The notes: generated from the letters alone by a model not told the origin. Numbered from the stretch's first letter, positions 37,342 through 46,790 are shown. The stretch: 64,000 nt of DNA from an uncultured Prevotellaceae bacterium (GCA_900316265.1 ONCH01000012.1:1-64000), one strand, 5' to 3'. Numbers and translations: made by a program.

Positions 37342-37386
37342 CAGACACTTTAAATACAATTTCTATTAAATGTAATACTAAAACAA

Positions 37387-38409
37387 ATGGCAAAAATTGT
37401 AACATTAGGTGAGATTATGCTCCGCCTGTCGCCCATGGGCAACGACCGTTTCATTCAGAGTGAGTCATTCCGCATCATTCCTGGTGGTGGTGAGGCTAAC
37501 GTTGCAGTCAGCGTGGCTAACTATGGTCACGAGGCTTACTTTGTTTCTAAGCTGCCCAAGCACGAGATTGGCCAGATTGCCGTCAACGCCCTGCGTCGCT
37601 ATGGTGTGAATACGCAGTTCATTGCCCGCGGTGGAGACCGTGTTGGTTTGTACTATGCTGAGACAGGTGCTTCTATGCGTCCTTCAAAGGTGATCTACGA
37701 CCGTGCTCACAGCTCTATCGCCGAGGCCGATCCCAAGGACTTCGATTTTGATGCTATCATGGAGGGTGCTGCCTGGTTCCACTGGAGCGGTATCACACCT
37801 GCTATCTCTGACAAGGCTGCCGAGTTGACCAAGCTGGCTTGTGAGGCTGCCAAGCGTCATGGCGTGACTGTTTCTGTTGACCTGAACTTCCGCAAGAAGC
37901 TGTGGACTTCAGAGAAGGCTATCAGCATCATGCGTCCTTTGATGAAGTACGTCGACGTATGTATCGGCAACGAGGAAGATGCAGAGCTCTGCCTTGGTTT
38001 CAAGCCCGATGCTGACGTAGAGGGTGGTCAGACCGATGCTGCCGGCTATGAGGGTATCTTCAAGCAGATGATGAAGGAGTTCGGCTTCAAGTATGTCGTC
38101 TCTACGCTGCGTGAGAGCTACAGTGCTACGTTCAACGGCTGGAAGGCTCTGATTTATGATGGTAAGGAATTCTATCAGTCTAAGCGTTACGAGATCAATC
38201 CTATCATCGACCGTGTTGGTGGTGGTGACTCCTTCTCAGGTGGTCTGATTCATGGTCTGCTGACGAAGGAGACACAGGGTGAGGCACTGGAGTTTGCTGT
38301 AGCAGCTTCTGCTCTGAAGCACACCATCAATGGTGACTTCAACCTGGTAGGTGTTGACGAAGTAGAGAGCCTGGCAGGTGGTAATGCCAATGGCCGCGTG
38401 CAGAGATAA
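37387..38409 (+). CDS. kdgK: 2-keto-3-deoxygluconate kinase
   Basis: 340-residue PfkB (ribokinase-family) sugar kinase, cytoplasmic, making 2-keto-3-deoxy-6-phosphogluconate. It has the N-terminal motif GGGEANVAVSVANYG and the C-terminal motif DRVGGGDSFSGG with the catalytic Asp. Next to kdgA in the same direction and controlled by the operator upstream. Confidence 0.92.
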   Translation: MAKIVTLGEIMLRLSPMGNDRFIQSESFRIIPGGGEANVAVSVANYGHEAYFVSKLPKHEIGQIAVNALRRYGVNTQFIARGGDRVGLYYAETGASMRPSKVIYDRAHSSIAEADPKDFDFDAIMEGAAWFHWSGITPAISDKAAELTKLACEAAKRHGVTVSVDLNFRKKLWTSEKAISIMRPLMKYVDVCIGNEEDAELCLGFKPDADVEGGQTDAAGYEGIFKQMMKEFGFKYVVSTLRESYSATFNGWKALIYDGKEFYQSKRYEINPIIDRVGGGDSFSGGLIHGLLTKETQGEALEFAVAASALKHTINGDFNLVGVDEVESLAGGNANGRVQR

Positions 38410-38411
38410 TT

Positions 38412-38451
38412 CGTAATGTCGTAATAACGTTATAACGTAATAACGAAAAAG
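38412..38451. repeat. 8-bp-period tandem array between kdgK and kdgA
   Basis: Units CGTAATGT, CGTAATAA, CGTTATAA, CGTAATAA, then CGAAAAAG, filling the 47-bp spacer and ending 5 bases before the kdgA ATG. Same family as the array over the uxaA stop codon. Confidence 0.8.
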
Positions 38452-38456
38452 GAAAA

Positions 38457-39125
38457 ATGGCAAAATTTGATAAGATTGCTGTCCTGAAGAAAATTGGCGA
38501 CACTGGTATGGTGCCCGTCTTCTATCACAAGGACTTAGAAGTTTGCAAGAACGTGGTGAAGGCCTGCTATGAGGGTGGCGTTCGTGCTTTCGAGTTTACA
38601 AACCGCGGTGACTTCGCTCACGAGATTTTCGGTGAGCTGGTGAAGTGGGCTGACAAGGAGTGCCCTGAGTTGGCACTGGGTATCGGTTCTGTTGTGGATG
38701 CTCCCACGGCAGCTCTCTACCTGCAGTTGGGTGCCAACTTCGTCGTTGGTCCACTGTTCAACCCGGAGATCGCTCCTGTTTGCAACCGCCGTCTCGTTCC
38801 TTACTGCCCAGGTTGTATGACCGTTTCTGAGATTGGTAAGGCTCAGGAGTTGGGTTGCGACCTGACAAAGGTATTCCCTGGCGATGTCGTTGGTCCTAAT
38901 ATGGTGAAGGGCCTGAAGGCTCCCATGCCTTGGTCAAAGATTATGGTGACCGGTGGTGTGGCTCCTGAGGAGGAGAACCTGAAGGGCTGGTTCAAGGCAG
39001 GCGTCTTCTGCGTAGGTATGGGCTCGAAACTGTTCCCCAGCGACAAGGTGAAAGCCGGTGACTGGCAGTATGTAACCGACAAGTGCAAGGAGGCACTCGG
39101 TTATGTGGCTAAGGCTCGCGCTTAA
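38457..39125 (+). CDS. kdgA: KDPG / 4-hydroxy-2-oxoglutarate aldolase
   Basis: 222-residue class I aldolase of the Entner-Doudoroff type, cleaving 2-keto-3-deoxy-6-phosphogluconate to pyruvate and glyceraldehyde 3-phosphate. Characteristic stretches are [18 protein letters not shown] and the C-terminal phosphate site [12 protein letters not shown] with [11 protein letters not shown]. The last 23 bases overlap the start of the sensor kinase gene in another frame. Completes the route from UxaA via KdgK. Confidence 0.93.
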   Translation: MAKFDKIAVLKKIGDTGMVPVFYHKDLEVCKNVVKACYEGGVRAFEFTNRGDFAHEIFGELVKWADKECPELALGIGSVVDAPTAALYLQLGANFVVGPLFNPEIAPVCNRRLVPYCPGCMTVSEIGKAQELGCDLTKVFPGDVVGPNMVKGLKAPMPWSKIMVTGGVAPEEENLKGWFKAGVFCVGMGSKLFPSDKVKAGDWQYVTDKCKEALGYVAKARA

Positions 39126-42100
39126 CACGCTCCTCGCACTACTTATTTTCTCAGCTTGTTCATCGCCAGATAGGCAGGTGGTGGACAAGCTGAATTCTCT
39201 TTCCTATGCCTATCATTATCGTCATATCGACTCTACCGAACTGTTTGCCCAGCGTGCCTACGACGCTGCTGCAGGCTATGCAGCGGGTAGGGCAGAAGCC
39301 CTTAACAACAAGGCTTTTGTTTCGATAGCACGTATGGACTATGACAAGGCTGAGCAACAGTTGAACGAAGCTTTGTCAGTTACTGATAATCAGATAGAAC
39401 TTTATATCGCTGAGGTGCAGATGATGCGTCTCTGTCAGCGCCGCTCTGACAATCGTGCTTTCTATGAACATCGTGAACGTGCAGAGAGTCATCTGTTGCG
39501 CATCAGGGAGGAGCGCGATGCGTTGCCCGAACGGTTACAGCGCCGCATGAACTATGCAGAGACGGAGATGGCTATTGTCAACTCCACCTACTACTATTAT
39601 GTCGGTCTGGAGCGCCAATCGGTGGAGGCTATCCAGACGATGGATACAGAGGTTGCCCGTCGTGATACGGCGCAATATCTGAACTACCTTTATAACATTG
39701 GTGCCGGAGGTGTGCTGACCGATGGCAGCGCCGAACAGATTCGTGCTGACGAGATAGAGTGTCTGGAGCGCTGTCTGACGATTGCCGACCGTTGCCACTA
39801 TCCCTATTTCAAGGCGCAGGCATTGGAGGGACTGGCTGACCATACGGGTGATATCTCGTTGGCTGAAGAGGCGCTTCAACTGTTTAAAACCTATGGTGAT
39901 GTTTATCAGATAGCGGGTGCCTATCGTACGCTGGCTTCCTGCTATCATGCGATGGGCGACGACTATCAGGCGCTCGACAACCTGAACAAAGCATTGGCTG
40001 ACAAACGCATCAATCAGGCACCTGACCTTGTTGCCAGTATCCGTGAACAGTTATCGGTGGCTTACTCCGCTGTCGATGACAAACCCCAGAGTGACTATAA
40101 CCGCAATATCTATATAGATCTGCAGGAACAGACCCGTCAGGACCGGGAACTGGAGGCCCGTGCAGGTATTCTGGACCGTGAGGCTACCCAACTCAACTGG
40201 ATGATACTGGCCGTTATCGTTGCCATCCTGCTGTTGCTGTTCTTCCTATGGCTGTTCAATCGTCTGAACCGTCGCCAGCAAGACGACCACCAGCTCGACG
40301 ATGTGCTGGAACAGAAACAAGAAGAGGTTGCCGAGGCTCGTCTGCGTGTGGAGCGTAATGAGCGTCGCCATTTGGAACAGCGTGCCAAGATATCGCTGGC
40401 CATGGGTATCCTGCCACTTATCGACCGCATCCGCCATGAGGTGAATCACCTAGTATCTCTAGATAAACTAGATAATCCAGGAAAACAAGAAAGCCTAAAC
40501 TACATCCGCGAGCTCACGGACAATATCAACGAACAGAACGAGGTACTGACCCAGTGGATACAGCTGCGTCAAGGAGAGCTCAGCATGCATGTGGAGAGTT
40601 TCCCGTTGCAGGCACTGTTCGACATCGTGGCACGTAGCAAGAAGACGTTCCAGATGAAGGGTGTCGACCTGCGTGTGTCACCCACCGAGGCCACTGTCAA
40701 GGCTGACCGTGTGCTGACGCTCTTCATGCTGAACACGTTGGCAGACAATGCCCGTAAGTTCACGCCCGAAGGTGGTCATGTGGATATCTCGGCTACCGAG
40801 AAGGATAACTATGTAGAGGTGTCGGTGGCTGATACGGGTCATGGCATGAATGCCGATGTGCTGGCGCATGTCTTCGACCATAAGGTGCAGCAGGGACACG
40901 GCTTCGGACTGATGAACTGTAAGGGCATCATCGAGAAATACCGCAAGACCAGTCAGCTGTTCTCCGTCTGCAGTCTGCAGGCAGAGAGCGAGGAGGGTAG
41001 GGGCTCGCGCTTCTTCTTCCGACTGCCCAAGGGCATCAAACGACTCATCCTGCTTCTTGCTATCCTCTCACCGCTTACCGCTCACCTCTCACCCCTCAGT
41101 GCACAGAGTGCCTTGGACCGTGCTCATATCTTTGCCGACTCGGCCTATTTCTCGAACATCAACGGCACCTATGCACGTACCTTGGAGTTTGCCGATTCGT
41201 GCCGTGCGTGTCTGAATGCTCACTATCAACAGCAGCACCCTAAGGGACAGTTGTTGATGCAGGCTGAGAGCGACGATGCTACCCCTGCAGAGATTGAGTG
41301 GTTGCATGATGGCATCGACACCAACTACCAGATTATCCTCGACATCCGCAACGAGAGTGCGGTGGCTGCCTTGGCACTCCATGAGTGGTCGCTGTATGCG
41401 TATAATAACAAGGTCTATACGCAACTCTTCAAGGAGCTGAGTGCCGATGCTACGCTGGCTGACTACTGCCGTACCATGCAGCAGTCGCAGCAAAACAAGC
41501 GTATTGCTGTCATCCTGTTGTTAGTCCTGCTGGTGCTCATCGTACCGGCCTACTATATGCTCTACTACCGTCACCGTCTCTACCAGCGTTTCCGCCAGGA
41601 GCGCCAGCAACAGACGAATATCGAGATGGCTGACGACGAGCTGCGTCGTGCGGAACTGGAGAATGCCAATCTGCATGTCGCCAACAGCGTGCTCGACAAC
41701 TGCCTATCAACACTGAAGCACGAGACGATGTATTACCCCTCGCGCATCCGTCAACTGGTGGATGCCGGCGATATGCAGTCGTTGACAGAGGTTGCCGCCT
41801 ACTACCGCGACCTCTATGGAATCCTTATCCAACAGGCTACGTCGCAGGTGGAGCGCATCAAGTTGCACATACATCCTGTCGAACTCTACGGACAGAAGGT
41901 ATTGGGCGACGAGAATCTGCTACACTACCTCTTCGAACTGATTAGAGGTGAGAAGCTAGAAGCTAGAGGTGAGAAGCTAGAGGTCAAGGCAGAGGTCAAG
42001 GATGATAAATACGTGGTATTCAGCATTCCTCTCACCACTCGCCTCTCACCACTCACCTCTCTTCTCATTCGTCAGATAGTGCGTGACCACGGTGAAGCTA

Positions 42101-42180
42101 CGGCCCGTCGCGGTTGTGGCATCGTCATAGATAATAACTTAGTCAACATAACATTACCCCGACACAATGGAAAAATTTAA
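39103..42180 (+). CDS. Sensor histidine kinase with lipoprotein-like N terminus, TPR region and second membrane module
   Basis: 1,025 residues in six parts. A signal with lipobox-like FSAC (Cys19) starts the protein, followed by a tetratricopeptide-like helical region (about 30-350), membrane helix 1 (365-388), coiled coil and histidine kinase (about 390-640; N box [10 protein letters not shown]1 DTGHGM, G2 GHGFGL), membrane segments near 646-670 and 800-822 enclosing a second probable periplasmic domain, then a C-terminal cytoplasmic domain (about 830-1025). The kinase dimerisation His is probably the one in RIRHEVNHL. It resembles the DUF5112/DUF5113 kinases of Bacteroides and Prevotella. 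The gene overlaps kdgA (23 bp) and the response regulator (14 bp). Signal and output genes are unknown. Confidence 0.8.
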   Translation: MWLRLALNTLLALLIFSACSSPDRQVVDKLNSLSYAYHYRHIDSTELFAQRAYDAAAGYAAGRAEALNNKAFVSIARMDYDKAEQQLNEALSVTDNQIELYIAEVQMMRLCQRRSDNRAFYEHRERAESHLLRIREERDALPERLQRRMNYAETEMAIVNSTYYYYVGLERQSVEAIQTMDTEVARRDTAQYLNYLYNIGAGGVLTDGSAEQIRADEIECLERCLTIADRCHYPYFKAQALEGLADHTGDISLAEEALQLFKTYGDVYQIAGAYRTLASCYHAMGDDYQALDNLNKALADKRINQAPDLVASIREQLSVAYSAVDDKPQSDYNRNIYIDLQEQTRQDRELEARAGILDREATQLNWMILAVIVAILLLLFFLWLFNRLNRRQQDDHQLDDVLEQKQEEVAEARLRVERNERRHLEQRAKISLAMGILPLIDRIRHEVNHLVSLDKLDNPGKQESLNYIRELTDNINEQNEVLTQWIQLRQGELSMHVESFPLQALFDIVARSKKTFQMKGVDLRVSPTEATVKADRVLTLFMLNTLADNARKFTPEGGHVDISATEKDNYVEVSVADTGHGMNADVLAHVFDHKVQQGHGFGLMNCKGIIEKYRKTSQLFSVCSLQAESEEGRGSRFFFRLPKGIKRLILLLAILSPLTAHLSPLSAQSALDRAHIFADSAYFSNINGTYARTLEFADSCRACLNAHYQQQHPKGQLLMQAESDDATPAEIEWLHDGIDTNYQIILDIRNESAVAALALHEWSLYAYNNKVYTQLFKELSADATLADYCRTMQQSQQNKRIAVILLLVLLVLIVPAYYMLYYRHRLYQRFRQERQQQTNIEMADDELRRAELENANLHVANSVLDNCLSTLKHETMYYPSRIRQLVDAGDMQSLTEVAAYYRDLYGILIQQATSQVERIKLHIHPVELYGQKVLGDENLLHYLFELIRGEKLEARGEKLEVKAEVKDDKYVVFSIPLTTRLSPLTSLLIRQIVRDHGEATARRGCGIVIDNNLVNITLPRHNGKI
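41064..41098. repeat. 7-bp tandem array inside the sensor kinase gene, site 1
   Basis: Units CCTCTCA, CCGCTTA, CCGCTCA, CCTCTCA, CCCCTCA encode the hydrophobic stretch [11 protein letters not shown] after a short leader-like segment, next to the second predicted membrane segment. Confidence 0.8.
41945..41993. repeat. 7-bp tandem array inside the sensor kinase gene, site 2
   Basis: Units GAGGTGA, GAAGCTA, GAAGCTA, GAGGTGA, GAAGCTA, GAGGTCA, AGGCAGA encode [17 protein letters not shown] in the C-terminal domain. The complement of the unit recurs 35 bp downstream. Confidence 0.8.
42028..42062. repeat. 7-bp tandem array inside the sensor kinase gene, site 3
   Basis: Units CCTCTCA, CCACTCG, CCTCTCA, CCACTCA, CCTCTCT encode [12 protein letters not shown]. 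This is the inverted complement type of site 2, so the two sites could pair as a long hairpin in DNA or mRNA. Confidence 0.8.
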
Positions 42181-42883
42181 ACTAATTATCGTTGAGGACG
42201 TACCCCTCGAACTGAAAGGTACAGAAGGCATCATACGTAACGAGATACCAGAAGCGGAAGTCATCGGCACGGCTGAGAACGAGACTGCCTTCTGGCGACT
42301 CATCAAACAACAGCAGCCCGACCTCGTGTTGCTCGACCTCGGACTGGGTGGCTCTACAACGGTAGGTGTGGAAATCTGCCGTCAGACCAAGGAGCTCTAT
42401 CCGAAGGTGAAGATACTCATCTTTACGGGCGAGATACTCAACGAGAAACTGTGGGTCGACGTGCTCGATGCGGGTGCCGACGGCATCATTCTGAAGAGTG
42501 GCGAACTGCTGACGCGTCGTGACGTGATGGCCGTCATGGAAGGCAAGCAACTGGTATTCAACGAGCCCATCCTGCAGAAGATTGTCGATCGCTTCAAGCA
42601 TGCTGTCTCTTCTCAGTTGGCTCGTCAGGAAGCCCTCATCAACTACGAGATTGATGAGTACGACGAGCGTTTCCTGCGCCATCTGGCACTGGGCTATACG
42701 AAGGAGCAGATAACGGGTCTGCGTGGTATGCCGTTTGGCGTGAAGAGTCTGGAGAAGCGCCAGATGGAACTGGTTCGCAAGTTGTTCCCTAATGGTGAGA
42801 GTGTCAATGCTACGCGTCTCGTGGTGCGTGCCCTTGAACTACGCATCCTCGATATCGATAACCTTGAACCCGATATAGATTAA
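42167..42883 (+). CDS. Response regulator with C-terminal helical output domain
   Basis: 238 residues. The receiver domain (1-120) has the acidic pair near IVEDV, the phosphorylated Asp57 in LLDLGLGG, Thr in IFTGE and Lys in ILKSGE. The C-terminal part (about 150-238), containing FLRHLALGYTKEQITGL and RLVVRALELRIL, is helical and resembles a LuxR/NarL-like HTH in pattern, as found in DUF5932 proteins of the phylum. The start overlaps the kinase gene by 14 bp, so the two are a cognate pair. Target genes are not known. Confidence 0.83.
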   Translation: MEKFKLIIVEDVPLELKGTEGIIRNEIPEAEVIGTAENETAFWRLIKQQQPDLVLLDLGLGGSTTVGVEICRQTKELYPKVKILIFTGEILNEKLWVDVLDAGADGIILKSGELLTRRDVMAVMEGKQLVFNEPILQKIVDRFKHAVSSQLARQEALINYEIDEYDERFLRHLALGYTKEQITGLRGMPFGVKSLEKRQMELVRKLFPNGESVNATRLVVRALELRILDIDNLEPDID

Positions 42884-42884
42884 C

Positions 42885-42919
42885 AGTAAACTTTCAACTC
42901 TCAACTTTCAACTTTGAAA
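42885..42919. repeat. 7-bp tandem array spanning a gene start
   Basis: Units AGTAAAC, TTTCAAC, TCTCAAC, TTTCAAC, TTTGAAA. The TTG start codon of the next gene (42914-42916) lies inside the last unit. Confidence 0.8.
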
Positions 42920-43498
42920 CGGTTTCTCCCACATATTGCCATTACGCTGTTTGGCGCCCAGCTGCTGCTGATGCTGGTGTCGTGGCTGCTTAGTGCTGCC
43001 TTCCCTGGTAGCGGCATCCGCTCGCTACTCTCTGGCGAGGGCCTGCGCTGGTTCTTTGGCCACTTCGCACTGTTGCAGGCGACACCCATTCTTGTCTGGC
43101 TATTGCTATTGGCAATGGCCTATGGCGTGCTCCGTCGCTGTGGCGTGCTGAGCCTCGGCAAGAGCTATCGTGTCAGTCGGGCGCGCATCATGACATTCGT
43201 CCTGCTGTTGGTCTATGTAGGTGTCATCATGCTCATGGTCGCTGTGCCCCACGCCGTTCTGCTGTCTGCTACGGGCAGCCTGTGGCCTTCGCCCTTCTCG
43301 CAGGCCTTGATACCTTTCATCGCCTTTGGTGTCATTGCCTTGGGGGCTTTCTATGGCATCATCGCAGGCTCTTTCAATACGCTTTCCGATGTCTATGATG
43401 CGGTGCTTTATGGTATTCGTCAGGGTGCTCCGTTCCTGTTGTTCTACGTGCTGTTGACTGAGCTCTACCAGTCGTTGCTATTCATCATCGGGGTATGA
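42914..43498 (+). CDS. Membrane protein, possibly short AbgT-like
   Basis: 194 residues with about five hydrophobic segments. The motif LLSGEGLRWFFGHF near residue 40 resembles the SGEGLRW stretch near the start of AbgT-type p-aminobenzoyl-glutamate transporters, but AbgT proteins are about 500 residues, so this would be a fragment or a relative with only the first half. The start is TTG at 42914 inside a 7-bp array; no upstream ATG exists in frame and the next Met lies inside the first helix. It overlaps the following MFS gene by 4 bp. Confidence 0.55.
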   Translation: MKRFLPHIAITLFGAQLLLMLVSWLLSAAFPGSGIRSLLSGEGLRWFFGHFALLQATPILVWLLLLAMAYGVLRRCGVLSLGKSYRVSRARIMTFVLLLVYVGVIMLMVAVPHAVLLSATGSLWPSPFSQALIPFIAFGVIALGAFYGIIAGSFNTLSDVYDAVLYGIRQGAPFLLFYVLLTELYQSLLFIIGV

Positions 43499-44724
43499 GT
43501 AACGAACGACTATGGAATCTGAACTATTGTAAGGTGATGACAGCCAACTTCTCGCTGTTTTTCGCCTTTTATGTGCTGACACCCTTGCTGCCGCTGTATC
43601 TCAGCGAACACTTTGGTGCCACGAAGGATGTGATCGGTCTGGTGCTGTCGGGCTACACCATCACGGCATTGCTGTTCCGTCCGTTCAGTGGCTATTTCGT
43701 CGACTCGTTCCCGCGCAAGACGGTGTTGATGATTAGTTTTGCTGCTTTCTCGATATTCTTTGCCGGCTACTTGGCAGCATCCACGCTGTTGCTGTTCACC
43801 ATCGTGCGTACACTTCATGGTGGACCCTTTGGTGCACTGACGGTATCTAATGCAACAGTGGCTATCGACGTGTTGCCATCGAGTCGCCGAACGGAGGGTA
43901 TTGGCTATTATGGTATGTCCAACAACCTAGCGATGGCCATAGCACCCACCATTGGTATCTTTGTCTATCGCTGGACACACAGCTTCGAACTGCTGTTCTG
44001 GATAGCACTTGTGGTTGCCTGCTTAGGGTGGCTGACCGATGCTACCGTCACTCTGCCTGCCAAGGAGATACAGCGCAACAAGAGCAAACTCTCACTGGAC
44101 CGTTTCTTTCTGATCCGTGGATGGCTGTTGGGACTGAACATGGTGGCTTTTGGTTTCTGCTTTGGTGTGCTCAGCAATTACCTGGCTATCTATGGTAAGG
44201 AACAGCTGGGTATTACGGGGGGCACAGGCACCTTCTTCATGCTCTGCTCCATTGGTCTGATACTCAGTCGCTTGCAGGGTGGCAAGGCTTTGCGCAATGG
44301 GCGTCTTACCTTTAATGCCGGTTCTGGCATGTGCATCTCCCTCGTTGGCTACACCATCTTTATCTTATTGCCCACGCTGGCTCACATCTTCCATCAGCCA
44401 TCGTCCCTCTTCACGCTCGTTGGCTACTACGGTTGCGCCATTCTCCTTGGTCTAGGTAATGGTCACATGTGGCCCGCCTTCCAGAACATGACCATCTGTG
44501 TAGCCCCTAATAACCAGCGAGGCACGGCTAACTCCACCATCCTCATCTCGTGGGATATTGGTATGGGTCTGGGCATCCTCTTGGGGGGCATTATTGCCGA
44601 ACATCTGGGCTACAATGCTGCTTTCTGGTCTGTCGCCTTCGTCAATGCCCTTGGTGTTGCACTCTTTTTTCTTGCCACCAAGTCCTTCTTCCTTCGCCGC
44701 AACCTGAATGCCGACGTCCATTGA
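43495..44724 (+). CDS. MFS transporter
   Basis: 409 residues with 12 predicted membrane helices of a drug-efflux-like major facilitator. The loop 2-3 motif is seen as RPFSGYFVDSFPRKTVL, close to the family consensus GxxxDRxGRR. The substrate is unknown. It is start-stop coupled to the preceding small membrane protein, and convergent with the phosphatase gene (8-bp gap). Confidence 0.85.
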   Translation: MSNERLWNLNYCKVMTANFSLFFAFYVLTPLLPLYLSEHFGATKDVIGLVLSGYTITALLFRPFSGYFVDSFPRKTVLMISFAAFSIFFAGYLAASTLLLFTIVRTLHGGPFGALTVSNATVAIDVLPSSRRTEGIGYYGMSNNLAMAIAPTIGIFVYRWTHSFELLFWIALVVACLGWLTDATVTLPAKEIQRNKSKLSLDRFFLIRGWLLGLNMVAFGFCFGVLSNYLAIYGKEQLGITGGTGTFFMLCSIGLILSRLQGGKALRNGRLTFNAGSGMCISLVGYTIFILLPTLAHIFHQPSSLFTLVGYYGCAILLGLGNGHMWPAFQNMTICVAPNNQRGTANSTILISWDIGMGLGILLGGIIAEHLGYNAAFWSVAFVNALGVALFFLATKSFFLRRNLNADVH

Positions 44725-44732
44725 CATCAGTT

Positions 44733-46310
44733 CTAACTGAGTTTCAGACAGAGCATGGCGAGGTCGTCACTCTGCTCGGCATCACCGACGAAGGTGTGGA
44801 CGGCTTGTACCATGTGGTCAACCACCTTTTCAGGGGCGGTCTGACCGTCTTGGATGATCTTGTTTAGTTCTTCGAAGATTCTGCCATTACCAAACTCCTG
44901 ACTATCGGAATTTATTGCCTCGTTCAGTCCATCGGTATAGAGCAAAATGGTGGTCTGCGGGGCTATAGTGGTTTCTTGCACCTTATAGTTGATATCTTCA
45001 GCTGCTCCCACGGCAGGGAAGTGGTAAATAGGTAGCTGTTCAATTCCATTGCTGCTGATAATGATAGGAGCATTATGACCGGCATTGCAATAGCGCAATA
45101 GGCCAGACTTCAGGTCGAGGATGCCAACGAATAATGTGGTGAACATGCATTCCTTGTTATTTCGGCTCAGATCGTTATTCATGCGCGATATCATGTCTTC
45201 GGGCTTATTCCCCTCCGAGGCGAAGACACGGAACAGGTTCACGACTACCGTCATGAACAGGGCAGCAGGAATACCCTTGCCACTAACGTCGCCAATACAA
45301 AAGTATAGCTTGTCGTCATATAAATAGAAATTATATAGGTCACCTCCAACAAGTTTAGCAGGAGTAATGCTTCCATAAATCTCGATATCATCACGTTTGG
45401 GATATTCCTTGGGTATCATTGCCATCTGGATTCTCATGGCGGTTTCGAGGTCTCTTTTAATGACTGCCTCCTCGGCGGTGACAACCTGGAGCTTCTCAAT
45501 GTACTGCGTAAGTGACAACTGCATATTAGCGAACGTGTCGCGAAGTATCCTGATTTCGTCGTTACGCCAGATTTCAGGCAGTGGAGCCTTGAAGTTTCCT
45601 TTTGCCACCTCATCGACGCTTCTGGTCAGCAGTCGAAGGGGGGCGGTTGCGTGGCGGATGGTACGATAGCTCTTCCTGTAGATGACCAAAAGTCCCGTGA
45701 TGATGATGACGAGCAGTATCAGTCCTGTAATGATGATAGGCTTCTTTATTGCGTCGTAAGGTAGGATGACAGCATTCACCCAATTGGTGCCTTCTAGTGG
45801 CATGTAGAAAATGACCGATGGTTCCCCATTAATAGTGATCTCCTGTCTTTCCATCTTGCCAGTTGCCATTCCCCGTGCCAGCTGCTGACGCTGTTTTTCA
45901 GACGACTGTCGGATGTCGTTATAGAAATTCCCTTTTCCGATGCGCTGACGGGTGGTGTGATAAAGGTAGGTACCTGCACTATCAATGACGATGTTATAGG
46001 CTATGATACCTTTGTCATCCATATTTTCTATGTCTTTCGGGGAGAAGGGGGAAAGCGCATTGAGTCGTAAATCCATTCTCCTAAGATGTCTGTAGAGGCT
46101 GTCGGTCGAAATCTTGCCGAGCCGTTTCTCTATAGATTCGTTGGCACCGTACAGTTCGTTCATGTAGTATGCGTTGGACATTTTCTGAATCTCGTACGTT
46201 GATAACGCCATTACCAGTATTGCAACGATAGTGGTTGTTATGACGGTGATTGCAAGAATGCCCCGTGATAATTGTTTGTAAACAGGAATGTACTTATCGG
46301 ATTTAGACAT
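44733..46310 (-). CDS. Membrane-bound SpoIIE/RsbU-type protein phosphatase
   Basis: 525 residues from the ATG at 46310. An N-terminal membrane helix (GILAITVITTTIVAILVMA), a roughly 130-residue extracytoplasmic sensing domain, a second membrane helix (LILLVIIITGLLVIY), a HAMP linker (PLRLLTRSVDEVAKGNF), a coiled coil and a C-terminal PP2C-type phosphatase. Metal-binding Asp residues are visible in GGDLYNF, GDVSGKG, LYTDGLNEA and SDDLAML. Its expected substrate is the phosphorylated STAS protein encoded just across the divergent promoter. It has its own -7 element. Confidence 0.9.
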   Translation of the reverse strand: MSKSDKYIPVYKQLSRGILAITVITTTIVAILVMALSTYEIQKMSNAYYMNELYGANESIEKRLGKISTDSLYRHLRRMDLRLNALSPFSPKDIENMDDKGIIAYNIVIDSAGTYLYHTTRQRIGKGNFYNDIRQSSEKQRQQLARGMATGKMERQEITINGEPSVIFYMPLEGTNWVNAVILPYDAIKKPIIITGLILLVIIITGLLVIYRKSYRTIRHATAPLRLLTRSVDEVAKGNFKAPLPEIWRNDEIRILRDTFANMQLSLTQYIEKLQVVTAEEAVIKRDLETAMRIQMAMIPKEYPKRDDIEIYGSITPAKLVGGDLYNFYLYDDKLYFCIGDVSGKGIPAALFMTVVVNLFRVFASEGNKPEDMISRMNNDLSRNNKECMFTTLFVGILDLKSGLLRYCNAGHNAPIIISSNGIEQLPIYHFPAVGAAEDINYKVQETTIAPQTTILLYTDGLNEAINSDSQEFGNGRIFEELNKIIQDGQTAPEKVVDHMVQAVHTFVGDAEQSDDLAMLCLKLS

Positions 46311-46322
46311 TTTTTTTGTTTG

Positions 46323-46330
46323 CAAAGATA
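46323..46330 (-). promoter_or_regulatory. -7 promoter element for the phosphatase gene
   Basis: TATCTTTG on the minus strand, 12 bases from the ATG, so the message leader is only about 5 bases long by the rnpB calibration. Confidence 0.6.
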
Positions 46331-46411
46331 CTCCTTTTTTATGGAAAAATTAAATATTATTACGTTTTTAGGCTTGATTTTTGTTTTTTATCATTTTTTT
46401 AAGAATTTATA

Positions 46412-46443
46412 TTTGGGTATGTTAGATTATTGTAGTAAATTTG
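46412..46443 (+). promoter_or_regulatory. Promoter of the STAS-ligase-exporter-NRPS operon
   Basis: TTTG at 46412-46415, a 20-base spacer and TAAATTTG at 46436-46443, 41 bases upstream of the STAS gene ATG. The 159-bp divergent spacer is A/T rich. No further promoter is evident before the NRPS genes. Confidence 0.7.
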
Positions 46444-46484
46444 CAAAAAAATATATCTAAAACATCAACAATATTACTAGAATT

Positions 46485-46790
46485 ATGATTGAGATTAAGA
46501 ATGAAAACAGTGTCTATACAGCCTTTTTCGAAGGAAGGCTTGACGCACCAACGGCTCAGAAGGCCCAAGACGAGATTGAAACATTACTGGAAAATGCAGA
46601 TAAAGAAATAGTGCTTGACTGTACGAAGCTTGAGTACATCAGTAGTCCAGGTCTTCGCCTGTTCCTCCGCATTCGCAAAGAGGTCAATGCCAAAGGTGGC
46701 AAGGTGTCAATCTGGAACATCAACAAGGATGTCAAGGAAGTATTTGTATTGACAGGATTCGACGAATTCTTCGACTTTCACAATAGTTAA
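46485..46790 (+). CDS. STAS-domain protein (RsbV/SpoIIAA-like anti-sigma factor antagonist)
   Basis: 101 residues, a single STAS domain. The conserved phosphorylation loop LEYISSPGLRLFL places Ser54 where SpoIIAA has its phosphorylated Ser58, with Ser53 in place of the preceding Asp. In partner switching the protein binds an RsbW-like GHKL domain when dephosphorylated. Such a domain is fused to the MATE exporter three genes downstream, and the phosphatase lies across the divergent promoter. Confidence 0.9.
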   Translation: MIEIKNENSVYTAFFEGRLDAPTAQKAQDEIETLLENADKEIVLDCTKLEYISSPGLRLFLRIRKEVNAKGGKVSIWNINKDVKEVFVLTGFDEFFDFHNS

